Below, piece by piece: positions 1 to 7,614 of a stretch of DNA of 16,655 bases. The position numbers were made by a program, and so were the translations under genes. The notes beneath the pieces are model-generated. The model did not search any database and had not been told where the DNA came from. It was given only the letters and a program-made list of their open reading frames with translations. This DNA comes from Allobutyricicoccus pentlandensis (GTDB lineage Bacteria; Bacillota; Clostridia; Oscillospirales; QAMX01), in the NCBI GenBank assembly GCA_904398645.1, contig CAJFPH010000131.1, positions 1 to 16,655 on the forward strand, given 5' to 3'. Every line of letters starts with the position of its first letter. Position 1 is the stretch's first letter.

Positions 1-14
1 TTTCTCCATGACCA

Positions 15-57
15 GACCCCCTGATGTGGTTTATTTTCCTACATCAGGGGGTCTTTT
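15..57 (+). terminator. Rho-independent terminator of a plus-strand gene left of the window
   Basis: A 13-bp perfect stem (GACCCCCTGATGT at 15-27 pairing with ACATCAGGGGGTC at 41-53) with a 13-nt loop is followed directly by TTTT (54-57) on the plus strand. No T-run follows it on the minus strand, so it most likely ends a gene that lies outside the window. It may also stop minus-strand transcription arriving from the WG-repeat gene, but that is weaker. Confidence 0.85.
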
Positions 58-137
58 GTCACTGTCCGTTTTTACTGGATCAGTTCATTCTTACATAGAG
101 GTCTTTTTAAGACTATAGATTGAAGGGCCACAATCCG

Positions 138-1577
138 TCACTTTGCGTGTTTTCCGCGCCCGTGAGAAACGAATCGGCGTCTTCTTCTGCGGCGAATATT
201 TACTTCCCGCATAATAATAGCCGAAGCCAGGAACAGCAAAAATATGCCTGCGGCAGCAATGGCAACCATCGTTCCAATGGAAGTCTGCGGACCGGTAGAT
301 GATTCTTCATTCTGGATATCCTCCGCCGCATCCTCCGGAACCTGCGTTTCTTCCCCGGCAGGCGGAGTCACAGGTGGCTCTTCGTCTTCCCGGTAAAAAG
401 TAATCTCATTGCCCTGCGAGTCGATGACTGCGAAGACACCGTTTTTACCGACGGCAGCAAAATTATTTTGGAAGTCTGAAGCAAACGCGTAGGAACACGG
501 TACGATTTCAAAACCAAGCGCGTCGATGTAACCCCACAGGCCATCCCGGCAAACAGCCGCCCGGCCATTGGAAAATGATTTGGCGTTGTCGTATTCACAG
601 GGAATTACCTGTTCGCCGACGGAATTGATAAATCCGTATTGGTCAATCGTGTAACCGTCCGAGGATGTAGCAACCATGGCCATACCATCGGAAAAGGGCC
701 ATACGTAATCCCATGCAAAATCAATTACCACTTCGCCGTCGTAGTTGATAAAGCCCCACTTACCGCCGCTGCGTACGCCGATCAACCCTTCAGAGGGAAG
801 ATCTACGTCCTGCCATACGCATGCAACGGCAACGTTTCCAAGTGCATCGGCAAAGCCCCAGCCATCTTCATTCTGCGTAATCGCAAGTCCGTCGATGAGG
901 CCGGAGTAAACGTTTTCAAAAACAACGTCGCCTTCCTTGTTGATGAGCATGCCGATATGCTCCTGCTGCACATATGCAACGCCGCCGGAAAACTTTGCCG
1001 CCACTTCATACTGCGGTGTAATAAATACGTTACCTTCATAATCCACATAGCCATATGCGTTTCCATCCGAAACGGAAATAAATCCCTCCGAGGCATAGCC
1101 TGCGTCGTTCCAGCGCGCCTCGATGACAATATTTCCCTCGGTGTCCACAAACCCGTAAAGATCGTCCTTCTGAAACTTAGCAAGTCCGTCGCTGTAGGGA
1201 AACGCCCGCTGGCAATCTAATGTAAAAAGGACCGTACCCTCCACGTCGATACAGGCCACGCCTTCGGCGGCGCCAACAAAGGCGCGTCCCTCAGAAAAAG
1301 TGCCTGCGCTTGTATAAAGAAAATCGATGGCGACGCGGCCGCTCGTATCGACGTATCCCCACAAGCCGTTTAACGAGACAGGAGCAAGTCCATCGCTGAA
1401 AAGGGAGGGATCGCTGCCATAGGCGTCAATATCATAGTTGCTGTCATATTCGGCATAATACGATGTGCCGGTATAGACATTACAACCGGCGCTGTCAAAG
1501 GCGCTGATTCCAACAGCCGCCGCATTTGGTGCCAGCAGTACGATTGCCATGAGCAGGCAAATCCATCGTTTTTTCAT
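138..1577 (-). CDS. WG-repeat protein with signal peptide and C-terminal membrane anchor
   Basis: Predicted exported, surface-displayed protein of 479 residues. A signal peptide (about residues 1-25, Lys/Arg then a hydrophobic run) is followed by about ten WG-type repeats of 32-40 residues. Their WGY/YGF-like cores begin near residues 73, 106, 141, 175, 208, 240, 274, 314, 348 and 382, each followed by a pattern like xD-xxGxxVI. An acidic Pro/Glu-rich stalk (about 397-430), one membrane helix (about 436-456) and a run of seven arginines (462-468) follow, giving a type I topology with a short basic cytoplasmic tail. The ATG at 1577 is chosen over an in-frame GTG at 1613 because the GTG lies at the edge of the -10 element of the promoter, while AAAGGG sits upstream of the ATG. 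WG repeats are generally binding or scaffold modules with no defined enzymatic role. The ligand is unknown. Confidence 0.85.
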   Translation of the reverse strand: MKKRWICLLMAIVLLAPNAAAVGISAFDSAGCNVYTGTSYYAEYDSNYDIDAYGSDPSLFSDGLAPVSLNGLWGYVDTSGRVAIDFLYTSAGTFSEGRAFVGAAEGVACIDVEGTVLFTLDCQRAFPYSDGLAKFQKDDLYGFVDTEGNIVIEARWNDAGYASEGFISVSDGNAYGYVDYEGNVFITPQYEVAAKFSGGVAYVQQEHIGMLINKEGDVVFENVYSGLIDGLAITQNEDGWGFADALGNVAVACVWQDVDLPSEGLIGVRSGGKWGFINYDGEVVIDFAWDYVWPFSDGMAMVATSSDGYTIDQYGFINSVGEQVIPCEYDNAKSFSNGRAAVCRDGLWGYIDALGFEIVPCSYAFASDFQNNFAAVGKNGVFAVIDSQGNEITFYREDEEPPVTPPAGEETQVPEDAAEDIQNEESSTGPQTSIGTMVAIAAAGIFLLFLASAIIMREVNIRRRRRRRFVSHGRGKHAK

Positions 1578-1602
1578 GAATGACACGCCCTTTCCCCCAA
1601 TT

Positions 1603-1631
1603 ATTGTAACCACGCGGCTCTATCTTGTCAA
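1603..1631 (-). promoter_or_regulatory. Sigma-A-type promoter of the WG-repeat gene
   Basis: On the minus strand, a perfect TTGACA (1631-1626), a 17-nt spacer and TACAAT (1608-1603). Transcription would start near 1596, leaving a short leader that contains the ribosome site. This excludes the upstream GTG at 1613 as the start codon. Confidence 0.8.
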
Positions 1632-1646
1632 TGTGACAGAAAAGGT

Positions 1647-1675
1647 TTGAATATAGATGAAATATGGGATATAAT
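1647..1675 (+). promoter_or_regulatory. Sigma-A-type promoter of the YihY/BrkB-family gene
   Basis: TTGAAT (1647-1652), a 17-nt spacer and a perfect TATAAT (1670-1675). Its -35 box is only 15 bp from the -35 box of the opposing WG-repeat promoter, so the two RNA polymerases would bind back to back. Confidence 0.8.
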
Positions 1676-1743
1676 ATGAGAACTAAGACTGTTTATTGCG
1701 GGGTGCTAACTCTATATGGAATCTTTGGCCGGAAGTGTATAAG

Positions 1744-2742
1744 ATGAAGTTCATCGAAAAAATTAAAAGAAACCTGGTTTACAGATCTGTCCGTGAATTT
1801 GTTCTGCGTTTTTTCACAGACGGCGTCGGACGCGCTGGTGCGGAACTGGCCTATTTTTTCCTGTTTTCATTTTTTCCGCTTATGATTTTTGCCAGTCTTT
1901 TAATTGGTACGTTTGATATCAATGTCAATTCCGTGGAGGAGCTTTTAAAAGGCGTCATACCGGCGGATGTTTTGACTATTGCGCTGGATTATATCGCCTA
2001 TGTTACGAATCTTCAAATGGACGGCCTGATGTACGTCGGACTTTTTACAGCGTTATGGTCCGCTTCCCGTGCAGTCAGCAGCTTGTCTGTCGCGGTTAAC
2101 CGCGCCTATCGTATAGAGGATGGGCGCAATGTTTTACTGCAATTTTTGATTAATATCGGTTTTTCAGCTGCCATGCTGGCTTCTATTGTAATTACCATTG
2201 TCATTCTTGTTTTGGGACGAGGGGTTCTTCAGTATGTCGCTCAAATTGTCAATATTGGATCTGTAGAAATCAATACCTGGCATATTCTGCGGTTTGTACC
2301 GATTACACTGCTGTTTTTTTGCATTTTATTGTTTTTATATTCGGTGGTTCCAAACAAAAGAATTGCGATTCGGCAGGTGATCCCCGGCGCTATCGCTGCA
2401 GCGGCCAGCTGGTTGATCGCATCGATCGGCTTTTCATTCTATGTTGAGAATATGGCGCGATATTCCTTACTTTATGGTTCTATTGGGGCAGTCATAGTTT
2501 TAATGATCTGGCTTTATCTGACAGGCATTATTCTAATTATGGGTGCGGAATTAAACCATGTGCTCTATATTGTTCGGGAACAGCAGGACCGGGTATTCCT
2601 CTTTGATTCAACCCAGCCGCTGCCCAGACTGGCTGAGGAAGACCACCATAAAAGACCGGAGGAAGGCCGTCACACGTTGCAAGCAGGGCGGCACGAAAAA
2701 CGTTCGGAGCATTCTGCAACGCCTTACAAGCGGAAGAAATAG
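1744..2742 (+). CDS. YihY/BrkB-family inner membrane protein
   Basis: Predicted integral membrane protein of 332 residues with about six hydrophobic segments (near residues 34-58, 92-115, 138-160, 181-203, 213-235 and 245-268) and a polar, basic C-terminal tail. Family signatures visible are the AYFFLFSFFPLMIF stretch after the N-terminal amphipathic region (36-49), the WSASRA...AVNRAYRI segment (105-124), and the final YGSIGAVIVLMIWLY...GAELN segment (244-271). Members were once called ribonuclease BN, a misassignment. The family's role in the membrane is unsettled. The ATG at 1744 is preferred because GGAAG lies 8 nt upstream. An in-frame TTG at 1696 would add 16 residues but has no clear ribosome site. 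The gene ends 12 bp from the converging DUF2752 gene, with no terminator visible between them. Confidence 0.88.
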   Translation: MKFIEKIKRNLVYRSVREFVLRFFTDGVGRAGAELAYFFLFSFFPLMIFASLLIGTFDINVNSVEELLKGVIPADVLTIALDYIAYVTNLQMDGLMYVGLFTALWSASRAVSSLSVAVNRAYRIEDGRNVLLQFLINIGFSAAMLASIVITIVILVLGRGVLQYVAQIVNIGSVEINTWHILRFVPITLLFFCILLFLYSVVPNKRIAIRQVIPGAIAAAASWLIASIGFSFYVENMARYSLLYGSIGAVIVLMIWLYLTGIILIMGAELNHVLYIVREQQDRVFLFDSTQPLPRLAEEDHHKRPEEGRHTLQAGRHEKRSEHSATPYKRKK

Positions 2743-2754
2743 CCATCCCACGGT

Positions 2755-3126
2755 TCAGGTGCGGGGGTCTTGAGATGCAGTCAGTCGTTTACCGTCCATA
2801 CGATACCAGATACGTTCGAGGACACTGTGATATCGTCCGCCGCGCATTACGGAAATCAGCGCAGCAGCATCGTCTGCAAAGAGAAACCAGAAGAGGGGAA
2901 AAATGAGCAGAATAAGCGGATTGAACGATATGGCGCGGGAAAACGCAAAATGCATGGCGTTTGAAAAAGCGCGCGTCATACCGCACATGGGACAGGTATA
3001 ACCGGTAATATGGTAAATCAGGCAAAGCGAACCAAGCTCCACGATCCAGGTCGGCACGACGGAAAACAAAAAGGACGCCAGAGAATAGAGTGTTAGGCGG
3101 CAGAGCAGTGCGGATTTTCTGTACAT
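2755..3126 (-). CDS. DUF2752 small membrane protein
   Basis: A 123-residue protein with two hydrophobic segments (about 11-40 and 68-93). The characteristic Cys-Pro-x-Cys-Gly-x-Thr-Arg-Ala motif (C45, C48, T51, R52) lies just after the first. This motif defines the DUF2752 family. Its function is not established, though the two cysteines could bind a metal or act in thiol chemistry. The ATG at 3126 has AGAGGTG four nucleotides upstream. An ATG six codons earlier (3144) overlaps the likely -10 box TATAAT and lacks a ribosome site. The gene converges on the BrkB-family gene and is divergent from the flavodoxin lipoprotein gene. Confidence 0.82.
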   Translation of the reverse strand: MYRKSALLCRLTLYSLASFLFSVVPTWIVELGSLCLIYHITGYTCPMCGMTRAFSNAMHFAFSRAISFNPLILLIFPLFWFLFADDAAALISVMRGGRYHSVLERIWYRMDGKRLTASQDPRT

Positions 3127-3142
3127 AAGACACCTCTTTTCC

Positions 3143-3148
3143 ATTATA
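3143..3148 (-). promoter_or_regulatory. Probable -10 box of the DUF2752 gene
   Basis: The minus strand reads TATAAT about 17 nt upstream of the chosen ATG. A good -35 box is lacking: TTGCTT lies 20 nt upstream, inside the right-hand edge of the neighbouring hairpin. Only the -10 element is supported. Confidence 0.4.
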
Positions 3149-3165
3149 TTACCATCATTTTTTTA

Positions 3166-3212
3166 AAAAAGCAATACCTCCAGGTACGAACGGCCTTGAG
3201 GTATTGCTTTTT
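3166..3212. terminator. Terminator-like hairpin in a divergent intergenic region
   Basis: A 15-bp perfect inverted repeat (AAAAAGCAATACCTC at 3166-3180 with GAGGTATTGCTTTTT at 3198-3212) encloses a 17-nt loop that itself holds AGG/CCT pairing. An A-run on the left and a T-run on the right make it a bidirectional Rho-independent terminator by structure. However, both flanking genes point away from it, so no annotated gene ends here. Confidence 0.75.
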
Positions 3213-3251
3213 CCATACAAAACAGGCATAAAAACAGATGAAATATAGGCA

Positions 3252-3281
3252 TTGGACATCAAAATAACGCTGCGTTATAAT
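3252..3281 (+). promoter_or_regulatory. Promoter of the flavodoxin lipoprotein gene
   Basis: TTGGAC (3252-3257), an 18-nt spacer and a perfect TATAAT (3276-3281), about 78 bp before the ATG. It lies downstream of the orphan hairpin, so this gene's transcript does not include that hairpin. Confidence 0.7.
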
Positions 3282-3358
3282 AAATTCAGAATATCATTGG
3301 AATTTTAAGTCGCCGCTTGCCTTTACTGTTTTTCGGTGTAAAATGGGAGGTCGTACAA

Positions 3359-4507
3359 ATGAAAAAAACGCTATTTTTCTTTTTAGCGATAGTCATACTT
3401 TTGCTGTTTACAGCCTGTGCGGCAGTGGAAGATCCGGAAAGTCCTTCCTCGGAACCTTCAGAAAGCGGTTCCACGGTTCCCGAGCAGGAAACAACAACTA
3501 ATGAGTCCCCTCAAACAGAAGTTTCCACTTCGGATCCGGATCTGCCGGAAGCCGGTGAAGAAAGCGATGAGAACGATCCGGACACGAATATTCTGGTGGC
3601 ATACTTTTCGTGGGCGGATAACGCCATTTTGGCGGACGATGTTGACGCCGTAAGCTCCCCCAGCGTGATTTCTCCTGGAAACGTACAGGAACTTGCTGGT
3701 TGGGTACAGGAAGAAACCGGCGGAGACTTGTTTTCCATTCGTGTGACAGAGCCTTATCCCAGTGACTGGGATGCATGTCTGACACGGGCAAACCAAGAGC
3801 GTGCCGATCATGCGCGCCCGGAATTAATGGAAAATGTCGAAAATCTAGAAGATTACAATACGGTTTTTTTGGGATATCCCAACTGGTGGTATGGCGTACC
3901 CATGGCATTGCTCTCTTTTCTTGCGCAGAATGACCTTTCCGGAAAACAGGTATACCTGTTTTGTTCTCACGGTACCGGAGGCCTGGCAAGCAGTGTAGAA
4001 ATCATAAAGGAAGCCGCACCCGAGGCCATCATTTCGGAAAATATTTTTGATTGCTATGAAGAAGATGCTCCACTCTCCCAAACAGATATTCAAACCTGGG
4101 TATCGGAGCTTGGATATTCACAAAATACCGAAGAGGAGCAAATCAGCATGGCACGGCAAATTTTTATACAGTCCGGAGACAACGTTGTTGTCTACGAGCT
4201 TAACGATAGCGCAGCAGCCGCCTCTCTTTACGAGCAGCTTCCTCTTACGCTTGCGGTTGAAGATTACAGCACCAATGAAAAAATATTTTACCCGCCGCAA
4301 GAGTTGGATATCAGCGATTCTCCGTTGGCAGAGGGCGGAGCCGGTACGCTGGCTTATTACGCACCATGGGGGGATGTCGTAATGTTTTATGACGACTATC
4401 CGGAAAACCCTTCGTTATTTGAACTGGGCAGAATTGTCTCAGGCGGAGAGCTGGTCAGTCAAATGTCCGGAACGATTACCGTAAGCGCAGAAGCGCCGTC
4501 TGAATAA
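3359..4507 (+). CDS. Lipoprotein with flavodoxin and cyclophilin-like domains
   Basis: A 382-residue predicted lipoprotein. A hydrophobic signal ends in the lipobox FTAC with the lipidated cysteine at residue 20, followed by a Ser/Glu/Pro-rich linker to about residue 75. Residues 76-252 are a flavodoxin domain: NILVAYFSW opens the first strand, VFLGYPNWWYGVPMA (169-183) is the flavin-contact loop, and CSHGTGG (202-208) is the second. Residues 264-377 resemble the cyclophilin-like fold of the TM1367 type. This family probably binds FMN and shuttles electrons. The lipobox places it outside the membrane, which is unusual for a flavodoxin. ATG 3359 has GGGAGG 8 nt upstream; an in-frame TTG at 3317 would spoil the signal peptide. 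The redox partner is unknown. No terminator was seen after the gene. Confidence 0.87.
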   Translation: MKKTLFFFLAIVILLLFTACAAVEDPESPSSEPSESGSTVPEQETTTNESPQTEVSTSDPDLPEAGEESDENDPDTNILVAYFSWADNAILADDVDAVSSPSVISPGNVQELAGWVQEETGGDLFSIRVTEPYPSDWDACLTRANQERADHARPELMENVENLEDYNTVFLGYPNWWYGVPMALLSFLAQNDLSGKQVYLFCSHGTGGLASSVEIIKEAAPEAIISENIFDCYEEDAPLSQTDIQTWVSELGYSQNTEEEQISMARQIFIQSGDNVVVYELNDSAAAASLYEQLPLTLAVEDYSTNEKIFYPPQELDISDSPLAEGGAGTLAYYAPWGDVVMFYDDYPENPSLFELGRIVSGGELVSQMSGTITVSAEAPSE

Positions 4508-4675
4508 CGTCTGTGCCGTTTCAGATGTTAATGCTCTGTTTGTATGGGTTTTTTACTTAGACAGGCCTGTTTCTGCTGTGCGGCCTTGCCACGTCAAGTG
4601 AAAGCGCAGTGAAGAAGCAAACGTACAAACGATGGACTCTTTCATTGTCAATAACCGCAATAAAGGGGGTACAGT

Positions 4676-5506
4676 ATGATTCATAAGCCCATGCAATTAA
4701 GCAAAAAAAGCCGTGCAACTTTAACGACTTATATTCATGATCAATCACATCAAAGCGAATTTCAAATCAAAAACAGACCTGCCGTATTAATAATGCCGGG
4801 AGGCGCATATGCATTTCTTTCTGACGCTGAGGGCGAGCCGGTAGCTTTAACCTTTTTAAAAGAAGGATTCAATACCTTTGTATTACATTATTCCGTAGGC
4901 GAAGCCTGTACCTACCCCGAAATTCTGGAAGAGGTGTCTCTGGCCATCTGGACCATACGTTCCCACGCTGAAGAATGGAATATCAATCCAAATGCTATCG
5001 TTTTAATGGGGTTTTCTGCGGGGGCCTGTCTGGCGGTCATGTCTGCCACGCAATGGAATACCCCCGGCCTCGCGGAACGTCTGGATGTGTCTCCGGAGGC
5101 AATCAAGCCCAATGCGGCAGTCATCGCCTATGCACCCTGGGATAACACCAATACGATTCAAAACGATCCTAAATATTATAATCCCGACTGTGCAAAAATT
5201 GCAAAGGATTGCACGCCGGAACTGGACTTTATCAATTACGCCGGCCCTCATATGCCACCGCTGTTTCTCTGGCATAACCGCTACGATAAATATGTACCGG
5301 CCACCAATCCCGTTATGATTGCCGCGAAAATGCTGGAATTGGATTTGCCTTTTGAGCTGCATATTTTTCAGGGCGGTGAGCACGGGATGTCCGTCTGCAA
5401 TAACTTGAGTTCCTATAACAAAAAGCAATTGAATGCAGAGAACCCAAACGTCCGTATGTGGGTACCAATGTGCACCAATTGGATTAACAGCTTATTTCAT
5501 ATTTAA
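4676..5506 (+). CDS. Alpha/beta hydrolase, acetylesterase-like
   Basis: A 276-residue cytoplasmic serine hydrolase (no signal peptide seen). The oxyanion-hole region is MPGGAY (40-45), the nucleophile elbow is GFSAG (S114), the probable acid is D204 in NRYDKYVP, and the catalytic histidine is H236 in GGEHGMS. The order and spacing fit the BD-FAE/acetylxylan-esterase-like branch of the fold, whose members remove acetyl or other short acyl groups from sugars or small esters. The substrate here cannot be read from sequence. The ATG at 4676 has AAAGGGGG at a good distance. The 168 bp before it contain no convincing promoter and no terminator for the preceding gene, so read-through from the flavodoxin gene is possible. 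Confidence 0.87.
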   Translation: MIHKPMQLSKKSRATLTTYIHDQSHQSEFQIKNRPAVLIMPGGAYAFLSDAEGEPVALTFLKEGFNTFVLHYSVGEACTYPEILEEVSLAIWTIRSHAEEWNINPNAIVLMGFSAGACLAVMSATQWNTPGLAERLDVSPEAIKPNAAVIAYAPWDNTNTIQNDPKYYNPDCAKIAKDCTPELDFINYAGPHMPPLFLWHNRYDKYVPATNPVMIAAKMLELDLPFELHIFQGGEHGMSVCNNLSSYNKKQLNAENPNVRMWVPMCTNWINSLFHI

Positions 5507-5666
5507 TCCAGCCCATACACAACAAATCCGGTGCGGCCTGTTTGGCTTACACTTTGGAATTAACATTTCAGACCAGGAGTGTGTCAAGCGGCGCGTTTTC
5601 TCACATCACGGTGAGTCAGGCACCTGTCAACGGCTAACCCCATGAAAATAAGGAGGCGTATCTAAC

Positions 5667-6728
5667 ATGCAATATACAAGACTTGGTGAATCGGAATTGA
5701 AAGTTTCCCGCATCTGTATGGGATGTATGGGATTCGGAGACGCAAAACAAGGCCAGCATACCTGGACACTGGACGAGGAGCACTCACGGGAAATTATCAA
5801 ACGTGGACTGGAATTGGGCGTCAACTTTTTCGATACTGCCGTCGCCTATCAAAGCGGTACCAGCGAACAGTATTTGGGCCGGGCACTTCGTGATTTTGCA
5901 AGACGGGATGACGTCGTTGTCGCCACCAAATTCCTGCCTCGTACGCAGGAAGAAATCGCCGCCGGAATTAGCGGACAGCAACACATTGAACGGATGGTCA
6001 ATACCAGTCTCAGAAACCTGGGGCTGGAGTATATAGACCTGTATATCTACCATATGTGGGATTATCAAACCCCACTCTACGATATTATGGATGGGCTCAA
6101 CCGGGTCATAAAAGCAGGAAAAGTTCGATATATCGGTATTTCTAACTGCTTTGCCTATCAACTGGCCAAGGCGAATGCATTGGCAGAAAAAGAGGGATTT
6201 GCAAAAATTGTCTCTGTTCAGGGTCACTACAATTTGATCTTCCGCGAAGAAGAGCGGGAGATGGCAAAGCTCTGTGCCGAGGACCGGATCGCAATGACAC
6301 CGTACAGTGCTCTGGCTGGAGGACGGCTTTCCCGTCTCCCGGGCGAATCCTCCAAGCGCCTTGAGGAAGACAGGTATGCAAAGTTTAAATACGACGCCAC
6401 GGCCCAGCAGGATGCCGTAATTGTCCGGCGCGTGGCAGAGTTGGCGGAGAGGCGCGGCGTATCCATGACAGAGATTTCGCTGGCATGGCTCCTCACCAAG
6501 GTAACCGCCCCGGTGGTAGGCGCCACCAAGCTACACCACATAGAAGGCGCTGCAAAAGCCACAAGCCTGATATTGGACGACGAAGAGACGGCATATCTGG
6601 AAGAGCCATACGTTCCTCACAAGCTGGTGGGCGTTATGGCACAGAATACTCCCGTGCGCGCTGGAAAACAACAAGTGTGGTCTACTGGAAATCAGGAAAT
6701 CGAAAAAGATAAGGAGGTTTTATCATGA
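5667..6728 (+). CDS. Aldo/keto reductase
   Basis: NAD(P)H-dependent oxidoreductase of 353 residues with a TIM-barrel fold, cytosolic. The catalytic tetrad is visible as D56 and Y61 (FFDTAVAY), K88 (VVATKF) and H129 (IDLYIYHMW). Other family signatures are the N-terminal RLGESELKVSRICMGCMGFG, GKVRYIGISN, and the cofactor-binding ALAWLL/VVGATK-like region near residues 270-295. The length is normal. AAGGAGG lies 10 nt upstream of the ATG. The last four bases overlap the start of the next gene (ATGA), with a second AAGGAGG inside the 3' end, so the two proteins are translationally coupled and probably act on the same compound. The true substrate is unknown. Confidence 0.92.
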   Translation: MQYTRLGESELKVSRICMGCMGFGDAKQGQHTWTLDEEHSREIIKRGLELGVNFFDTAVAYQSGTSEQYLGRALRDFARRDDVVVATKFLPRTQEEIAAGISGQQHIERMVNTSLRNLGLEYIDLYIYHMWDYQTPLYDIMDGLNRVIKAGKVRYIGISNCFAYQLAKANALAEKEGFAKIVSVQGHYNLIFREEEREMAKLCAEDRIAMTPYSALAGGRLSRLPGESSKRLEEDRYAKFKYDATAQQDAVIVRRVAELAERRGVSMTEISLAWLLTKVTAPVVGATKLHHIEGAAKATSLILDDEETAYLEEPYVPHKLVGVMAQNTPVRAGKQQVWSTGNQEIEKDKEVLS

Positions 6729-7417
6729 ACTATCGTGAAACCGATCCGGAATTCATAGAACGCTTTACACATTTTGCTTTTACGGAAGTCGTTAACGAGG
6801 AAGGACAGCAGCTTGACGAAGAGACCCGGTATATGGCGATTCTCAGCGCTCTGCTGGGTTGTCAGGGTGTCGATGCATTTGAATTTGCGCTTTCCCGGGC
6901 CTTAGATGCCGGCTTGAACCCGGTTATGATAAAAGAAATCGTCTACCAGTCTGTAGATTATCTGGGAATCGGCAGGGTCCTCCCCTTCCTTGAGACAACA
7001 AACCGGATTTTAACTGCCCGAGGTGTGCAGCTTCCTTTGGAAGGGCAGGCAACTACAACCATGCAGGATCGTTTGGAAAAAGGGGCGCAGACACAGGTGG
7101 AAATTTTCGGCGAAGGAATGAAAGACGCCTGGAAAAACGGACACATCAATCGATGGTTGGCAGCAAACTGCTTTGGAGATTACTATACCCGTACCGGGCT
7201 CACGCTCGCACAGCGCGAGATGATCACCTTTTGCTTTTTAGCGGCTCAGGGCGGTTGTGAACCACAACTCATTGCCCATGCAGGCGGCAATATGAATTTG
7301 GGAAACGACGCCGCATTTCTTATAAGGGTCGTCTCCCAGTGTCTGCCATATATTGGTTATCCCCGCAGTTTGAACGCCATCACCTGTATTAACAAAGCGG
7401 CCGAGTCCAGGAAATAA
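6725..7417 (+). CDS. Carboxymuconolactone decarboxylase family protein, two tandem domains
   Basis: A 230-residue soluble protein with two AhpD-like helical domains. The first spans about residues 30-98 (RYMAILSALLGCQGVDAF, then EIVYQSVDYLGIGR). The second spans about 155-224 (AQREMITFCFLAAQGGCEP, then PYIGYPRSLNA). C46, C178 and H185 sit at positions typical of the family, but the CxxC pair of the AhpD peroxidase partner is absent, so a decarboxylase or general isomerase-like role is more likely than alkyl-hydroperoxide reduction. It overlaps the aldo/keto reductase gene by 4 bp. Pairing of these two families is common in anaerobe genomes, in my recollection. The gene ends at a strong terminator. 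Confidence 0.88.
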   Translation: MNYRETDPEFIERFTHFAFTEVVNEEGQQLDEETRYMAILSALLGCQGVDAFEFALSRALDAGLNPVMIKEIVYQSVDYLGIGRVLPFLETTNRILTARGVQLPLEGQATTTMQDRLEKGAQTQVEIFGEGMKDAWKNGHINRWLAANCFGDYYTRTGLTLAQREMITFCFLAAQGGCEPQLIAHAGGNMNLGNDAAFLIRVVSQCLPYIGYPRSLNAITCINKAAESRK

Positions 7418-7524
7418 AGAAAATATCCGGTATTTTATGGTGCAGTTTTCTGTTACATTGCGGGACATAACTGTAGTCCGGGCAAAAAAAAGATCTATTG
7501 AAGCATATGGTTTAAAATTAAAAT

Positions 7525-7560
7525 AAGAAACCAATCAATTTGCAAATTGATTGGCTTCTT
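7525..7560. terminator. Bidirectional terminator with a perfect 24-nt palindrome
   Basis: The core at 7531-7554 is a perfect palindrome (CCAATCAATTTG and its complement). It is extended by AAGAA/TTCTT pairing (7525-7529 with 7556-7560) across one mismatch. It lies between the convergent ends of the carboxymuconolactone-decarboxylase-family gene and the DUF368 gene, with T-rich sequence on both exits, so it serves both. Confidence 0.85.
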
Positions 7561-7614
7561 TCTATACTGTATAAAATCTGCTACAGAAACTGAGCTTTTA
7601 AAATATCCGCATCG

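Noticed and set aside
639..1220. 193-aa plus-strand open frame opposite the WG-repeat gene
   Set aside because: Cys/Val-rich composition with no recognisable domain, no ribosome site, and fully antisense to a well-supported repeat protein. It is a codon shadow.
3498..3989. 163-aa minus-strand frame inside the flavodoxin lipoprotein gene
   Set aside because: No family features, low-complexity Arg/Pro/His composition, and antisense to a clear flavodoxin domain.
4508..4675. Promoter or terminator between the flavodoxin lipoprotein and esterase genes
   Set aside because: There is a short ACAGGCCTGT palindrome at 4561-4570 but no T-run and no acceptable promoter boxes.
5003..5428. 141-aa minus-strand frame inside the esterase gene
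   Set aside because: No promoter or ribosome site and no motif. The opposite strand encodes an intact catalytic triad.
5507..5666. Possible riboswitch or promoter before the aldo/keto reductase gene
   Set aside because: Only a 5-bp CTCAC/GTGAG hairpin and no convincing -35/-10 pair. No known riboswitch core recognised.
5784..6227. 147-aa minus-strand frame inside the aldo/keto reductase gene
   Set aside because: Shadow of the reductase coding strand, no domain recognised.
7418..7524. Possible promoter TTGAAG-17-AAATAA near 7498
   Set aside because: Poor -10 box and no gene downstream of it on the plus strand before the terminator.
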